Below, one piece after another: positions 25,160 to 33,734 of a stretch of 64,000 bases of DNA. Position 1 is the first letter of the stretch, and each line of letters begins with the position of its first letter. The notes beneath the pieces were generated by a model. The model did no database searches and was not told where the DNA came from. It saw only the letters and a program-made list of their open reading frames with translations. The position numbers and the translations under genes are program-made. The DNA is from Brachionus rotundiformis (Eukaryota; Rotifera; Eurotatoria; Ploima; Brachionidae), in assembly GCA_016802295.1 (NCBI GenBank), contig JAESIW010000210.1:806001-870000 (forward strand). The letters are read 5' to 3'.

Positions 25160-25891
25160 TTATAAAAACTTTTTATCTATGTTAACTTCTATAATTTGGT
25201 TGGGTTGCATATCGCCTAATTTATAATTGCCAAAATTAGTACGAATTAACCTACTTACTTGTAAATTTAAATATTCGCAAACTCTTCTAATTTCTTTGTT
25301 TTTACCTTCGCTTAAGGTAAATTCTATCCAAGCGTTGCTACCAACTTGTTTAATTAAATTTGCTATAATTGGTTTGTATTTAATGTTATCTATAGTTACG
25401 CCTTGGGCAAGATTATCTAATTCGTTTTGGTTAACTTTACCAAATACTCTAACTTTATATACTCGTTTTAAGGCTAGTTTAGGGCTACTTATGGTGTTGC
25501 TTAAATTTCCGTTATTGGTTAATAGCAATAAGCCTTCGGATTTATAATCTAACCTACCAATATAAACCAACTTACCTAATTGCTTAGGAATAAATTTAAA
25601 AATAGTGTCTCGGTCTTCTTCGTCTTTATAAGAACAAATGGTATTTACTGGTTTATAATAAGCATAAAGTTTAGGTTTAACCTTTTTAAGTTCTACGGCT
25701 TTGCTTTCTACAGTTACGCTATCTGTTTTAGTAACAAAGTATACAGGCGTGTTAACTACAATATTGTTAACTTTTACTTTGCCTTGATTAATTAATTCTT
25801 CGGCTTGCCTTCTAGAGCAATAACCCGCTGTTGAAATATATTTAGCTAGGCGTATACCATTGCTTTTGCTATTAAAATCTTGATTTGTCAT
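25160..25891 (-). CDS. rRNA pseudouridine synthase, RluB/RsuA family
   Basis: 243 residues from ATG 25891; a longer frame adds an implausible hydrophobic leader. An N-terminal S4 domain (RLAKYISTAGYCSRRQAEELI) is followed by the catalytic domain with GRLDYKSEGLLLLTNNG, where Asp is the catalytic nucleophile (most relatives have Thr for the Ser), and by EGKNKEIRRVCEYL. By family it isomerises one uridine in 23S or 16S rRNA. Divergent from tadA, 61 bases apart. Confidence 0.93.
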   Translation of the reverse strand: MTNQDFNSKSNGIRLAKYISTAGYCSRRQAEELINQGKVKVNNIVVNTPVYFVTKTDSVTVESKAVELKKVKPKLYAYYKPVNTICSYKDEEDRDTIFKFIPKQLGKLVYIGRLDYKSEGLLLLTNNGNLSNTISSPKLALKRVYKVRVFGKVNQNELDNLAQGVTIDNIKYKPIIANLIKQVGSNAWIEFTLSEGKNKEIRRVCEYLNLQVSRLIRTNFGNYKLGDMQPNQIIEVNIDKKFL

Positions 25892-25952
25892 AATATTTGA
25901 TGTATATAAGTTAATATAACTAATAAATAAGAATACATTACATATAAGCAAA

Positions 25953-26408
25953 ATGCAAATAAACAAATATATGCAAATGGCATATAATCTAGCATTAACT
26001 TGTTATAATAATAAATTAGATGTTCCGGTGGGTTGTGTTATTGTTAATAGCAATGGTAATGTAATTGCAAAGGCTTATAATAAGTGTGTTGCTAATAACA
26101 ACCCTACTTTACATGCAGAAATGATAGCTATTAACCAAGCTTGTAGTTTTTTGCAAACCAATAAGTTAAATAGTTGTACTTTGTATACCACGCTAGAACC
26201 TTGCTTAATGTGTACAGGTGCAATTATGAATTCTAGAATAAACAATATTTACTTTGGTGCGTTTGATGAACAATATGGTTGCTTAGAAAGTAACAAAATT
26301 TTAATTAGTAAGCTTATACCTTACAAACCAAACGTATATGGTGGCCTAATGCAACAAGAGTGTAAGCAATTAATAACCGATTTTTTTAACAAACTACGCA
26401 ATACCTAG
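25953..26408 (+). CDS. tadA: tRNA-specific adenosine deaminase TadA
   Basis: Zinc deaminase that converts wobble A34 to inosine in tRNA-Arg. 151 residues with the zinc and proton-shuttle motif HAEM (His ligand and catalytic Glu) and PCLMCTGA (two Cys ligands); N-terminal PVGCVIV is typical. The 3' end overlaps that of coaE by 15 bases (convergent). Confidence 0.96.
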   Translation: MQINKYMQMAYNLALTCYNNKLDVPVGCVIVNSNGNVIAKAYNKCVANNNPTLHAEMIAINQACSFLQTNKLNSCTLYTTLEPCLMCTGAIMNSRINNIYFGAFDEQYGCLESNKILISKLIPYKPNVYGGLMQQECKQLITDFFNKLRNT

Positions 26409-26975
26409 TTGCTTAATAATATGTAAAACTTGTTTGTTAACATGATTAATTGTATAGTTGGTGTTAATTGTAAAATTAATTTTATTAGTATAATTTTTTA
26501 AATTAATCTGCTTTTTTATAATAGCATTAATGGTTGGTATGGTTAAATTGTTACGGGCTATTACTCTGGCAATTTGTTTATTTTTACTACAAAATGTTGC
26601 TATTACCACATTGCATAGTTTATTTAAGTTGTATTCAAACAATAATGGGGCTTCTATAACTATGTTGTTGTTTTTATTGGCATTAATAAATAAATTAATT
26701 TCTTTTATAACTTGTGGTACAATTATTTGCTCTAACTTAACTATATTGGTTAAATAATTAGCGTAAATGGTTTGCTTAAGTAACTGCTTGTTAACAACAT
26801 TATTTTGCACCACATTAGCAAAAGTATTTTGTATTTGTTTAATAATATTTTGGTTAGTATTGGTTAGGTTAGCAACGCAAGTATCGCTATTAAAAATAAT
26901 AAAATTATGTTGCTTAAAAATATTAAGCACTGTAGATTTACCTGTGGCTATTCCGCCGGTTAAACCTATTATCAT
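26394..26975 (-). CDS. coaE: Dephospho-CoA kinase
   Basis: Last step of coenzyme A synthesis. 193 residues with the P-loop GLTGGIATGKST at the start, SDTC in place of the usual DAD segment, and VIEAPLLFE. The start overlaps the aroE stop by four bases (ATGA type), so the pair is coupled. aroE-coaE beside the origin is typical of alphaproteobacteria. Confidence 0.95.
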   Translation of the reverse strand: MIIGLTGGIATGKSTVLNIFKQHNFIIFNSDTCVANLTNTNQNIIKQIQNTFANVVQNNVVNKQLLKQTIYANYLTNIVKLEQIIVPQVIKEINLFINANKNNNIVIEAPLLFEYNLNKLCNVVIATFCSKNKQIARVIARNNLTIPTINAIIKKQINLKNYTNKINFTINTNYTINHVNKQVLHIIKQLGIA

Positions 26976-27754
26976 TTTTTACCTGCTAGTAGTTTAAAAA
27001 TATCTTTAGTGTTAGGGTAATAACCAAACCAATAAAAAAAATTATATTTAGCCTGATAAACCAACATATCTAAACCAGTTATTATACTACTATTAGTATA
27101 ATTATATTTGTAGTTTAAATCAAACAAAATGCTATTGTTGTTAGCTTTTATGTTAAATAAATCTATGGCGTGGTTAATGTTTAGCGTAGTGCAATTAAAA
27201 ATAATATCTACACAATTGTTATTGTAAATGCTTAATTTACTTAAATTTTTATTATTATTTATATAGTTGTTTATTTTACTTGCTGTACGATTTACCAAAT
27301 AAATATTTTTATAATTTAAATTAAATTTATTTATAGCTAAAATTAAAGATGGTGTTACTCCAGCAAAACCTAAAATAACTATGTTTTTATTACTAAAATT
27401 TAACCTATAAGCGTTAAAGCAGTTTAATAAGCCTGTAGTATCTGTATTGTTTACAAATATTTTATTATTATTAAATTTAACAAAATTGCAAGATTGCGTA
27501 TTAACATAATTACTACCAAATACAAAAGATTTAACTTTATTGCTTTGTAAATAGTTTACAATATCATTTTTATAAGGAGTGGTAATATTAAAACCTAAAT
27601 AATTATTTAAATTATAGTTGTTTAGTAAGTTTATATGGTTAATATCTATTAAGCTATATTTTGCCTTAATTTTATATTTAGCAAACCAATAATTATAAAT
27701 AGTAGGCGATAACGAATAACTAATATTACGCCCAATTAAAGCCAAATTATACAT
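26972..27754 (-). CDS. aroE: Shikimate dehydrogenase
   Basis: NADPH-dependent reduction of 3-dehydroshikimate. 260 residues: shikimate-binding SLSPTIYN near the N-terminus, NITTPYK with the catalytic Lys, NNTDTTG with the catalytic Asp, and a Rossmann segment IVILGFAGVTPSL in which the usual GAGG is altered to GFAG. Operon with coaE. Upstream is the candidate origin region. Confidence 0.93.
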   Translation of the reverse strand: MYNLALIGRNISYSLSPTIYNYWFAKYKIKAKYSLIDINHINLLNNYNLNNYLGFNITTPYKNDIVNYLQSNKVKSFVFGSNYVNTQSCNFVKFNNNKIFVNNTDTTGLLNCFNAYRLNFSNKNIVILGFAGVTPSLILAINKFNLNYKNIYLVNRTASKINNYINNNKNLSKLSIYNNNCVDIIFNCTTLNINHAIDLFNIKANNNSILFDLNYKYNYTNSSIITGLDMLVYQAKYNFFYWFGYYPNTKDIFKLLAGKK

Positions 27755-27760
27755 ATTTTG

Positions 27761-27775
27761 TTAATAAGTTGTTAA
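27761..27775. promoter_or_regulatory. CtrA-like box 1
   Basis: TTAA-N7-TTAA, the full consensus of the cell-cycle regulator CtrA, formed by two TGTTAAT units 11 bases apart. Chance matches are common in DNA this AT-rich, so it needs the context of the second box and the origin position. Confidence 0.4.
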
Positions 27776-27794
27776 TATAAATAACTATAGTATG

Positions 27795-27809
27795 TTAATA
27801 AAGTGTTAA
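27795..27809. promoter_or_regulatory. CtrA-like box 2
   Basis: A second perfect TTAA-N7-TTAA, 34 bases after the first. A third pair at 27820-27835 has N8 spacing and is not counted. Confidence 0.4.
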
Positions 27810-27874
27810 TAAATAAAGGTTAATAAAGTTGTTAACATTACTTAAACATACAAATAAAATGTAAGTAAAGTATA

Positions 27875-27892
27875 TTAGTTATTTACAATTAA
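27875..27892 (+). repeat. 18-bp direct repeat, copy 1
   Basis: TTAGTTATTTACAATTAA, exactly repeated at 27966-27983. Its core TTATTTACA differs from the DnaA box TTATNCACA at one position. Confidence 0.7.
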
Positions 27893-27965
27893 GTAAATAA
27901 GATATAAAAACAAGCAAAAATTACTAATAAAAATGTTAATAAAATGTAAGTATAAAAATTAATAG

Positions 27966-27983
27966 TTAGTTATTTACAATTAA
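27966..27983 (+). repeat. 18-bp direct repeat, copy 2
   Basis: Exact copy of 27875-27892, 91 bases downstream and in the same orientation. Confidence 0.7.
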
Positions 27984-27994
27984 TAATAAATAAG

Positions 27995-28059
27995 TTTTAT
28001 AATATAATAAATATATATATATTTATATATTTATATATTTATATAATTTAATAAATATA
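27995..28059. other. 65-bp pure A/T tract (possible unwinding element)
   Basis: 65 consecutive A/T bases, including short tandem repeats of ATTTATAT. This is suitable as the DNA unwinding element of an origin; the function is inferred. Confidence 0.5.
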
Positions 28060-28190
28060 GTTATTATTAATTTTAATAGCTATAATTTTAAAGTTGCAAT
28101 TTTTATAAAATACTATATTATAAATAATGTAGCCTTTATTCTTGGCTTTCTTTTAAAAAAAATAAATCAATTAGTTATTTATAGGTTTTT

Positions 28191-29486
28191 ATGTCTGTTG
28201 TAGAAAAATCAGAAACAAATATTACGTATTTAAATAAATTAAAATCACAAAATTTAACCGAACTTATAGATCTAGCAAATAGCTTAGAAATAGAAAATCC
28301 AGCAGAACTTAGAAAGCAAGATTTACTATTTGCTATTTTAAAAAAAATGGTAGAAAAAAATTATAAAATTATAGGCGAAGGTGTATTAGAGGTTTTATAC
28401 GATGGTTTTGGTTTTTTAAGGTCTTCGCAATCTAACTATTTACCGGGGTCTGATGATATTTATGTATCGCCAAATCAAATAAGAAAAATGGGCTTAAGAA
28501 CAGGAGATACCGTAGAAGGCGAGATAAAAAGCCAAAAAGACGGAGAAAAATATTTTGCATTAGCAAAAATAACAAAAGTAAACTTTATAGAAGCATCTGG
28601 CTACAGACAACGCATTAATTTTGATAACCTAACCGCACTTTACCCAACCCAACGCCTATTAATGGAAACCGAATTTAACCCTAAAGAAAAAGAAGACAAC
28701 ACAGGTAGAGTGTTAGATTTAATTTCGCCCATAGGTAAAGGGCAACGCTGTATTATTGTGGCTCCGCCAAGAACGGGTAAAACTGTAATGTTGCAAAATA
28801 TTGCACATTCTATTTCTAAAAATCATCCAGAATGTATTTTAATGGTATTGTTAATAGACGAACGCCCAGAAGAAGTTACCGATATGATACGCTCGGTTAA
28901 AGGCGAAGTTATTAGCTCTACATTTGATGAACCTGCAGCAAGGCACGTTCAGGTAGCAGAAATGGTTTTAGAAAAAGCTAAAAGATTAGTAGAAAATAAA
29001 AAAGATGTGGTTATTTTACTAGATAGTATTACCAGATTAGCCAGAGCCTACAACACAGTTGTACCTAGCAGTGGCAAGGTTTTAACCGGTGGTGTAGATG
29101 CCAATGCACTACAAAAGCCTAAAAGAATTTTTGGTGCAGCCAGAAATATAGAAGAAGGTGGATCTTTAACTATTATATCTACTGCATTAGTAGAAACCGG
29201 TAGCAGAATGGATGATGTAATATTTGAAGAATTTAAAGGTACTGGTAATGCAGAAATTGTATTAGATAGAAAAATTGCCGATAAGCGTATGTTTCCTAGT
29301 ATTGATATTTCTAAATCTGGCACCAGAAAAGAAGAAATGCTAGTAGATAAAGACCTACTAACCAGAATGTGGGTTTTACGCAGATTATTAATGCAAATGG
29401 GCACGGGAGAGTCTATAGAGTTTTTGTTAGATAAAATGCGTAAATTTAAAACCAACGAAGACTTTTTTAACAATATGAATAGCTAA
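28191..29486 (+). CDS. rho: Transcription termination factor Rho
   Basis: Hexameric RNA helicase that ends transcription. 431 residues: N-terminal Rho_N helices, an RNA-binding cold-shock-like domain (GFGFLRSSQSNYLPG), then the ATPase with Walker A PPRTGKT, Walker B VVILLDSITRLARAYN and the C-terminal GTGESIEFLLDKM. Full length. First gene to the right of the candidate origin and transcribed away from it. Confidence 0.99.
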   Translation: MSVVEKSETNITYLNKLKSQNLTELIDLANSLEIENPAELRKQDLLFAILKKMVEKNYKIIGEGVLEVLYDGFGFLRSSQSNYLPGSDDIYVSPNQIRKMGLRTGDTVEGEIKSQKDGEKYFALAKITKVNFIEASGYRQRINFDNLTALYPTQRLLMETEFNPKEKEDNTGRVLDLISPIGKGQRCIIVAPPRTGKTVMLQNIAHSISKNHPECILMVLLIDERPEEVTDMIRSVKGEVISSTFDEPAARHVQVAEMVLEKAKRLVENKKDVVILLDSITRLARAYNTVVPSSGKVLTGGVDANALQKPKRIFGAARNIEEGGSLTIISTALVETGSRMDDVIFEEFKGTGNAEIVLDRKIADKRMFPSIDISKSGTRKEEMLVDKDLLTRMWVLRRLLMQMGTGESIEFLLDKMRKFKTNEDFFNNMNS

Positions 29487-29626
29487 TTTATGGGTAGTAA
29501 AAGTAAATAAAAACAACACAGTTAAAGATTTACGCTGTGGTTAATTTAAAAACTAGCGAAATTACTAAAATTAATTTATAATTTACTTACTAATAATTTA
29601 CTAATTAAATATAACTTGTTATAAAT

Positions 29627-29818
29627 ATGCAAAAAATTACAGCTATAAGCTTATTTTGTGGTGTTGGCGGTATAGATTTAGGCTTTAAACAAGCAGGCAA
29701 TTCTGTTACAGTAACAGTAATACAGCAAATAGCAAAAAATATTGTTTTTGCCTTAAACAATAATAATTTAAACAACAATAAAGCAATAAATACACAATTA
29801 TCTTTATTTAAATTTTAA
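29627..29818 (+). pseudogene. Collapsed DNA cytosine-5 methyltransferase remnant
   Basis: 63 codons in which the start of a C5 methyltransferase (ISLFCGVGGIDLGFKQAG, motif I, SAM binding) is joined directly to its end (GNSVTVTVIQQIAKNI, motif X). All central motifs, including the catalytic PC loop and the target-recognition domain, are gone; about 250 or more residues are missing compared with normal enzymes. The junction falls at a shared Gly-Asn, as expected from an internal deletion. The frame is still open, so a peptide could be made, but methylation is impossible. Confidence 0.75.
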
Positions 29819-29838
29819 CAACAACAAGTGTAAACAAA

Positions 29839-30849
29839 ATGCAAAATAATAATGTATACGATGTTCTTATAGTAGGTGCAGGCCCTGTAGGAATTTTTTC
29901 GGCTTATCAAGCTGGTTTTTTAGGAATGAAAAGCGTAGTAGTAGATATTCAACCAGTAGCAGGTGGGCAACTTACTGCACTTTATCCGTATAAATATATT
30001 TACGATATTGCGGGTATTCCTAAAATTTATGCTAAAGATTTAGTAGATAATTTACTAGAACAAGCCAAACCTTTTAACCCAGAATATATTTTTAATACAG
30101 AAGTTTTAAATTATACTAAAAATGCAGATAATTCTTTTACAGTTAATTTAAGCAACAATACTACCTTAACCACAAAAGTTATTATTATTGCAGGCGGAGC
30201 CGGCGGCTTTGGCCCCAACAAACCACCAATAGATAACATAGAACAATTTGAAGATAAAACTTTGTTTTATGCCGTTCAAAACCCTAAGCAATTTACCAAT
30301 AAAGATGTTTTAATTGCAGGCGGTGGAGACAGTGCCGTAGATTGGGCTATTATTTTAGCAGATATTGCTAAAAGCGTTACTGTTATGCATAGAAGAGATA
30401 ACTTTAGGTGTGCCCCTTCTTCGGTTCAGCAAATGAAAAACCTTGCAGAACAAGGTAAAATAAATTTATTAACTCCTTATGTGTTATGCAATATTACCGG
30501 TAGTAATGGTATAATAAACGAAGTTACAGTTAACCATATGCTAGGTGGTAGTAAAGTACTAAAACCAGATGCTTTTTTAGCTTTTTTTGGTTTATCTAGA
30601 ACCCTTGGTTGTTTAGATACTTGGGGGCTAAATATTAATAAATTACATTCTTCTATAGAAGTTACCCCACCAACCTACGAAACCAACATAAATGGTATTT
30701 TTGTAGTTGGCGATATGGCACAGTATGATCATAAATTAAAATTAATTTCGGTTGGTTTTGCAGAAAGCGCACTGGCTATGCACTATGCTTGGAAATACGT
30801 TTTTCCAGATAAACCTTTTCATTTTGTGCATTCTACTGCTAAAAATTAA
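29839..30849 (+). CDS. Ferredoxin--NADP reductase, thioredoxin-reductase-like type
   Basis: Flavoenzyme that exchanges electrons between NADP(H) and ferredoxin. 336 residues: FAD motif IVGAGPVGIFSAYQAG at the N-terminus, QPVAGGQLTALYP, NADPH motif IAGGGDSAVDWA, and C-terminal FVVGDMAQYD. It lacks the CxxC of thioredoxin reductase, which separates it from TrxB. It starts 20 bases after the methyltransferase remnant. Confidence 0.93.
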   Translation: MQNNNVYDVLIVGAGPVGIFSAYQAGFLGMKSVVVDIQPVAGGQLTALYPYKYIYDIAGIPKIYAKDLVDNLLEQAKPFNPEYIFNTEVLNYTKNADNSFTVNLSNNTTLTTKVIIIAGGAGGFGPNKPPIDNIEQFEDKTLFYAVQNPKQFTNKDVLIAGGGDSAVDWAIILADIAKSVTVMHRRDNFRCAPSSVQQMKNLAEQGKINLLTPYVLCNITGSNGIINEVTVNHMLGGSKVLKPDAFLAFFGLSRTLGCLDTWGLNINKLHSSIEVTPPTYETNINGIFVVGDMAQYDHKLKLISVGFAESALAMHYAWKYVFPDKPFHFVHSTAKN

Positions 30850-30860
30850 TAACTAACAAT

Positions 30861-30885
30861 AAAGCCCTTGTTTAACAGGGGCTTT
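30861..30885 (+). terminator. Terminator after ferredoxin-NADP reductase
   Basis: AAAGCCC (30861-30867) pairs with GGGCTTT (30879-30885), followed by TATTTATAT. It lies 12 bases after the stop codon. Confidence 0.75.
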
Positions 30886-30907
30886 TATTTATATAAGTAC
30901 TACATTA

Positions 30908-31498
30908 ATGTTAAATACCATTATTGCAAATAATAAATATAATATTAGAAAAAACATTAAACAAAAATTTACTAACTATAAAAAATCTACTTTGTTAAAT
31001 TATAGTTGTAAAATTAATAATAATTTGTTGGCTTATTTAACATGTTTAGCTATAAAACCAACCAGTGTAGCATTGTACTTTGCCATTAAGCACGAACCCC
31101 CCTTGCTTACAACCGCAAAAAAATTAAACAAAATAGGTGTTAGCGTGCTTTTTCCGGTAATTACTGGCAACTATTTACAATTTAATACATATAATTTTAA
31201 TTTACCTTTTGCTAAACAAATACAATATAATAACTATAATATACCGCAATTAACTAATAGTAATTTTATTAAACCAAGTGTTATTGTGGCACCTATGTTG
31301 GCATTTAATTTAGCTGGTAACAGAGTAGGCTACGGCAAAGCATTTTACGATACCACATTAAATAATTACACTAAAAAACCTTTATATATTGGCGTGGCGT
31401 ATGCTTGGCAACAAGTTAATACTATAAATACCACTAGTAACGATAAAACCCTTAACTGCATTATTACCAATAAGTTTACACATACAATAGGAACTTAA
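30908..31498 (+). CDS. 5-formyltetrahydrofolate cyclo-ligase family protein
   Basis: 196 residues. The family hallmark is the C-terminal APMLAFNLAGNRVGYGKAFYD, split here as VAPMLAFNLAGNR then VGYGKAFYD. The N-terminal helical part with RKNIKQKF is also typical. It converts 5-formyl-THF to 5,10-methenyl-THF with ATP. In many bacteria this gene is next to 6S RNA and zapA; here those are 8 kb away. Confidence 0.88.
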   Translation: MLNTIIANNKYNIRKNIKQKFTNYKKSTLLNYSCKINNNLLAYLTCLAIKPTSVALYFAIKHEPPLLTTAKKLNKIGVSVLFPVITGNYLQFNTYNFNLPFAKQIQYNNYNIPQLTNSNFIKPSVIVAPMLAFNLAGNRVGYGKAFYDTTLNNYTKKPLYIGVAYAWQQVNTINTTSNDKTLNCIITNKFTHTIGT

Positions 31499-31517
31499 GT
31501 TTTTTGTTTGTAATAAA

Positions 31518-31553
31518 AAAAAAGACTAAACTTTTAATAGTGTAGTCTTTTTT
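31518..31553. terminator. Bidirectional terminator
   Basis: AAAAAAGACTA (31518-31528) pairs with TAGTCTTTTTT (31543-31553), with A and T runs on the two sides. It serves the plus-strand cyclo-ligase and the convergent lipoprotein gene. Confidence 0.8.
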
Positions 31554-31576
31554 AATTGGTATAAAGCTATTTTTAA

Positions 31577-31879
31577 TTATTCAACAGCACAAGCATATTC
31601 TACTGTGTTCATAGTAAAGAATAAATTAGCAAAACCAAAAGTTACCACAGCAATCCCAATATTTACAGCATAATCTACAAAATTAGCTTTAGTTGTTACC
31701 ATTGCTATATCTTTAGGGCATTTAATATCTTCTTGGTAAGGTATTAAGCCAGCCAAAGCAAAAAATCTTTTTTCAGATTGTATCTCAACTTTGCCATAAC
31801 TATCGCCTTTTACACCAACTTTATAACAAGAAGCCAAAGACAATGATAGCATTAATAGTATAATAAATTTTTTTATCAT
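31577..31879 (-). CDS. Small lipoprotein, Bor-like
   Basis: 100 residues from ATG 31879; an upstream start adds 13. The signal peptide MIKKFIILLMLSLSLASC ends in a lipobox (LASC), so the Cys should be lipidated. The mature part, with RFFALAGLIPY, a single later Cys before Pro, ANFVDYAVNIGIAVVTFGF and a terminal YACAVE, has the layout of the Bor/Iss outer-membrane lipoprotein family, but similarity is weak. Role unknown. Confidence 0.65.
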   Translation of the reverse strand: MIKKFIILLMLSLSLASCYKVGVKGDSYGKVEIQSEKRFFALAGLIPYQEDIKCPKDIAMVTTKANFVDYAVNIGIAVVTFGFANLFFTMNTVEYACAVE

Positions 31880-32115
31880 ATTTATAATCCATATTTTGTT
31901 AAAAATTAAAAATTGCATAAAATATATGTAATTATATTTTAATTATAATAGTATAATAAAAAAATACAACAAAAAGTATATACAAAAAACCACAAGTTAA
32001 GTTATAAGTATATATTTAAATGCAAAAATTATAAAAATAAAAACAATATTATAAAAAATAAAAATATATAGTAAAATAAATATATAAAAAATATTAATTT
32101 TATACATGGTACAAC

Positions 32116-32886
32116 ATGGCAGGACATTCGCAGTTTAAAAACATAATGCACAGAAAAGGTGCACAAGATAAAAAAAGAGCAAAAATTTTTACAAAAATAG
32201 CCAAAGAAATAACCGTTGCGGTGCAAATGGGCGGAGCAGATGCACAATCTAACCCAAGGCTACGCAGTGCAATAAGCGATGCTAGGGATGTAAATATGCC
32301 TAAAGATAACATAGAGCGTGCTGTTAAACGAGCAACCGGCAACGATAAAATAGAAAACTACGAAGAAATTAGATACGAAGGCTACGCACCAGAAGGCGTG
32401 GCAGTTATAGTAGAAGCTTTAACCGATAATCGTAACCGTACGGCGTCGGATGTTAGGTCTACCTTTACTAAAAATGCTGGTAATTTAGGCGAAAGTGGCA
32501 GTGTTAATTTTATGTTTAGTAAAAATGGTGTTATAACAATAAGCATGCAAGTGGCACAAGCTAAAAATATTGGTTTTGATGATATTTTTAATAATTCTAT
32601 TAATTACAACGCAACAGATGTATTGCAAGAAGAAGATGCGTATTTAGTATTAACCGAAGTAGAAAACTTGCAACTTACCCTAAACGGACTTATAAAAGAC
32701 TTTAACCTGCAAGAAAACGAAATTGCAGGGGCAATTAGCTGGTTACCAAAGCATTTTATAACTATAGATAACCTAGATACAGCCAACAACATAATAAAGC
32801 TTATAAACGCCCTAGAAGACCTAGACGATGTACAAAAAGTTTACGCCAACTTTAACTTTACCCCACAAATTATGGAAAGCTTGTAA
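32116..32886 (+). CDS. yebC: YebC/TACO1 family protein
   Basis: 256 residues beginning MAGHSQFKNIMHRKGAQDKKR, the invariant family start, and containing NMPKDNIERAVKRATG and RYEGYAPEGVAVIVEALTDN. Described as a transcriptional regulator and, more recently, as a translation factor at proline-rich stretches. In Gram-negatives often beside ruvC; here between a lipoprotein and gloB. Confidence 0.97.
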   Translation: MAGHSQFKNIMHRKGAQDKKRAKIFTKIAKEITVAVQMGGADAQSNPRLRSAISDARDVNMPKDNIERAVKRATGNDKIENYEEIRYEGYAPEGVAVIVEALTDNRNRTASDVRSTFTKNAGNLGESGSVNFMFSKNGVITISMQVAQAKNIGFDDIFNNSINYNATDVLQEEDAYLVLTEVENLQLTLNGLIKDFNLQENEIAGAISWLPKHFITIDNLDTANNIIKLINALEDLDDVQKVYANFNFTPQIMESL

Positions 32887-32915
32887 GGTAAATTTTTAAG
32901 GTTATAAATTAATAT

Positions 32916-33683
32916 TTAACCAACCAAAAACTTAGTTTTTTTGTAGCGTAGGGTGTTGTGTACTAAGGGGGCAAAGTTGCTGGGTAGTTGTGTTTGGTTT
33001 AGCAGGTGTTTAGCAAAGTTTGGGTTAGTGCAATGCAAAAACGGGTTGTATTGCAATTGTTGTTGCAGTGGGGTGCTATTTTGGTTTAATTGGTTAGCAG
33101 GGGGTAGGTTAAAGTAATTTAAGCTATTAACAAAGGCTAGGTTGGTTTTTAGGTAGTTGTGCCCAAAAAATACTTGTGTGGTATTGGGTAGCGTTTTTAA
33201 CCATTCTAAACTTTGTAGCAGTTGTGGTATGGTGCCACCAAATATTGCTCCGGCTCCTAAATTAAATAGTAAATCGCCACTAAATAGCCAAGTTTGTTGG
33301 TTGTGTTTTATTATATAGGCTATATGGTCGTGGCTATGGCCTGGTGTAAATACTGCCGTTACATTAAAATTATTTAAATTTAAATGTATGTTATCTAAGG
33401 GTTGCTTAACGCTAAAGCTATAATCTAGCTTGGGCAACACATTAGCAAAAGTTTGGCAACCTACTACACTTGCTTGCGTGTAGGCTTGCAGTTGGTTTAT
33501 TTCTTGGGTGTGGTCGTAATGATGATGCGTTATTAATATATACAAAACCGTTAAACCGTGTTGCTGTATTGCTTGCTTTACAGGGCTAAACTCTCCACAA
33601 TCTATAACTATTGCTTGCTTGTTAGCGTTATATATAATCCATGTGTAATTATCTTTTAAGGTATTTACTGCTAAATATTGCAT
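32916..33683 (-). CDS. gloB: Hydroxyacylglutathione hydrolase (glyoxalase II)
   Basis: Metallo-beta-lactamase fold enzyme that hydrolyses S-lactoylglutathione. 255 residues from ATG 33683 (a longer frame has an untypical leader). Metal motif THHHYDHTQE, TPGHSHDHIAY with a second His ligand, the bridging Asp in LFSGDLLF, and VFFGHNY for the last His. The C-terminal substrate-binding domain is present. Divergent from chorismate mutase, 51 bases apart. Confidence 0.95.
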   Translation of the reverse strand: MQYLAVNTLKDNYTWIIYNANKQAIVIDCGEFSPVKQAIQQHGLTVLYILITHHHYDHTQEINQLQAYTQASVVGCQTFANVLPKLDYSFSVKQPLDNIHLNLNNFNVTAVFTPGHSHDHIAYIIKHNQQTWLFSGDLLFNLGAGAIFGGTIPQLLQSLEWLKTLPNTTQVFFGHNYLKTNLAFVNSLNYFNLPPANQLNQNSTPLQQQLQYNPFLHCTNPNFAKHLLNQTQLPSNFAPLVHNTLRYKKTKFLVG

Positions 33684-33734
33684 ATTTATGATATATTTTA
33701 TATTAATAACTATTATTAAATACATTATACCACA

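Larger units (their letters stand above)
27755..28190. other. oriC: Candidate chromosomal replication origin (oriC)
   Basis: A 436-bp gap between divergent aroE and rho with no ORF. It holds four exact TGTTAATAA copies (27759, 27793, 27804, 27934) and near-copies at 27770, 27818 and 27830, several about 11-12 bases apart; two 18-bp direct repeats; and a pure A/T tract. In Caulobacter and Rickettsia oriC lies in this neighbourhood, between the maf/aroE/coaE side and the hemE/rho side. parAB with parS lies 5-7 kb away. The assignment is inferred from position and motifs. Confidence 0.6.
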
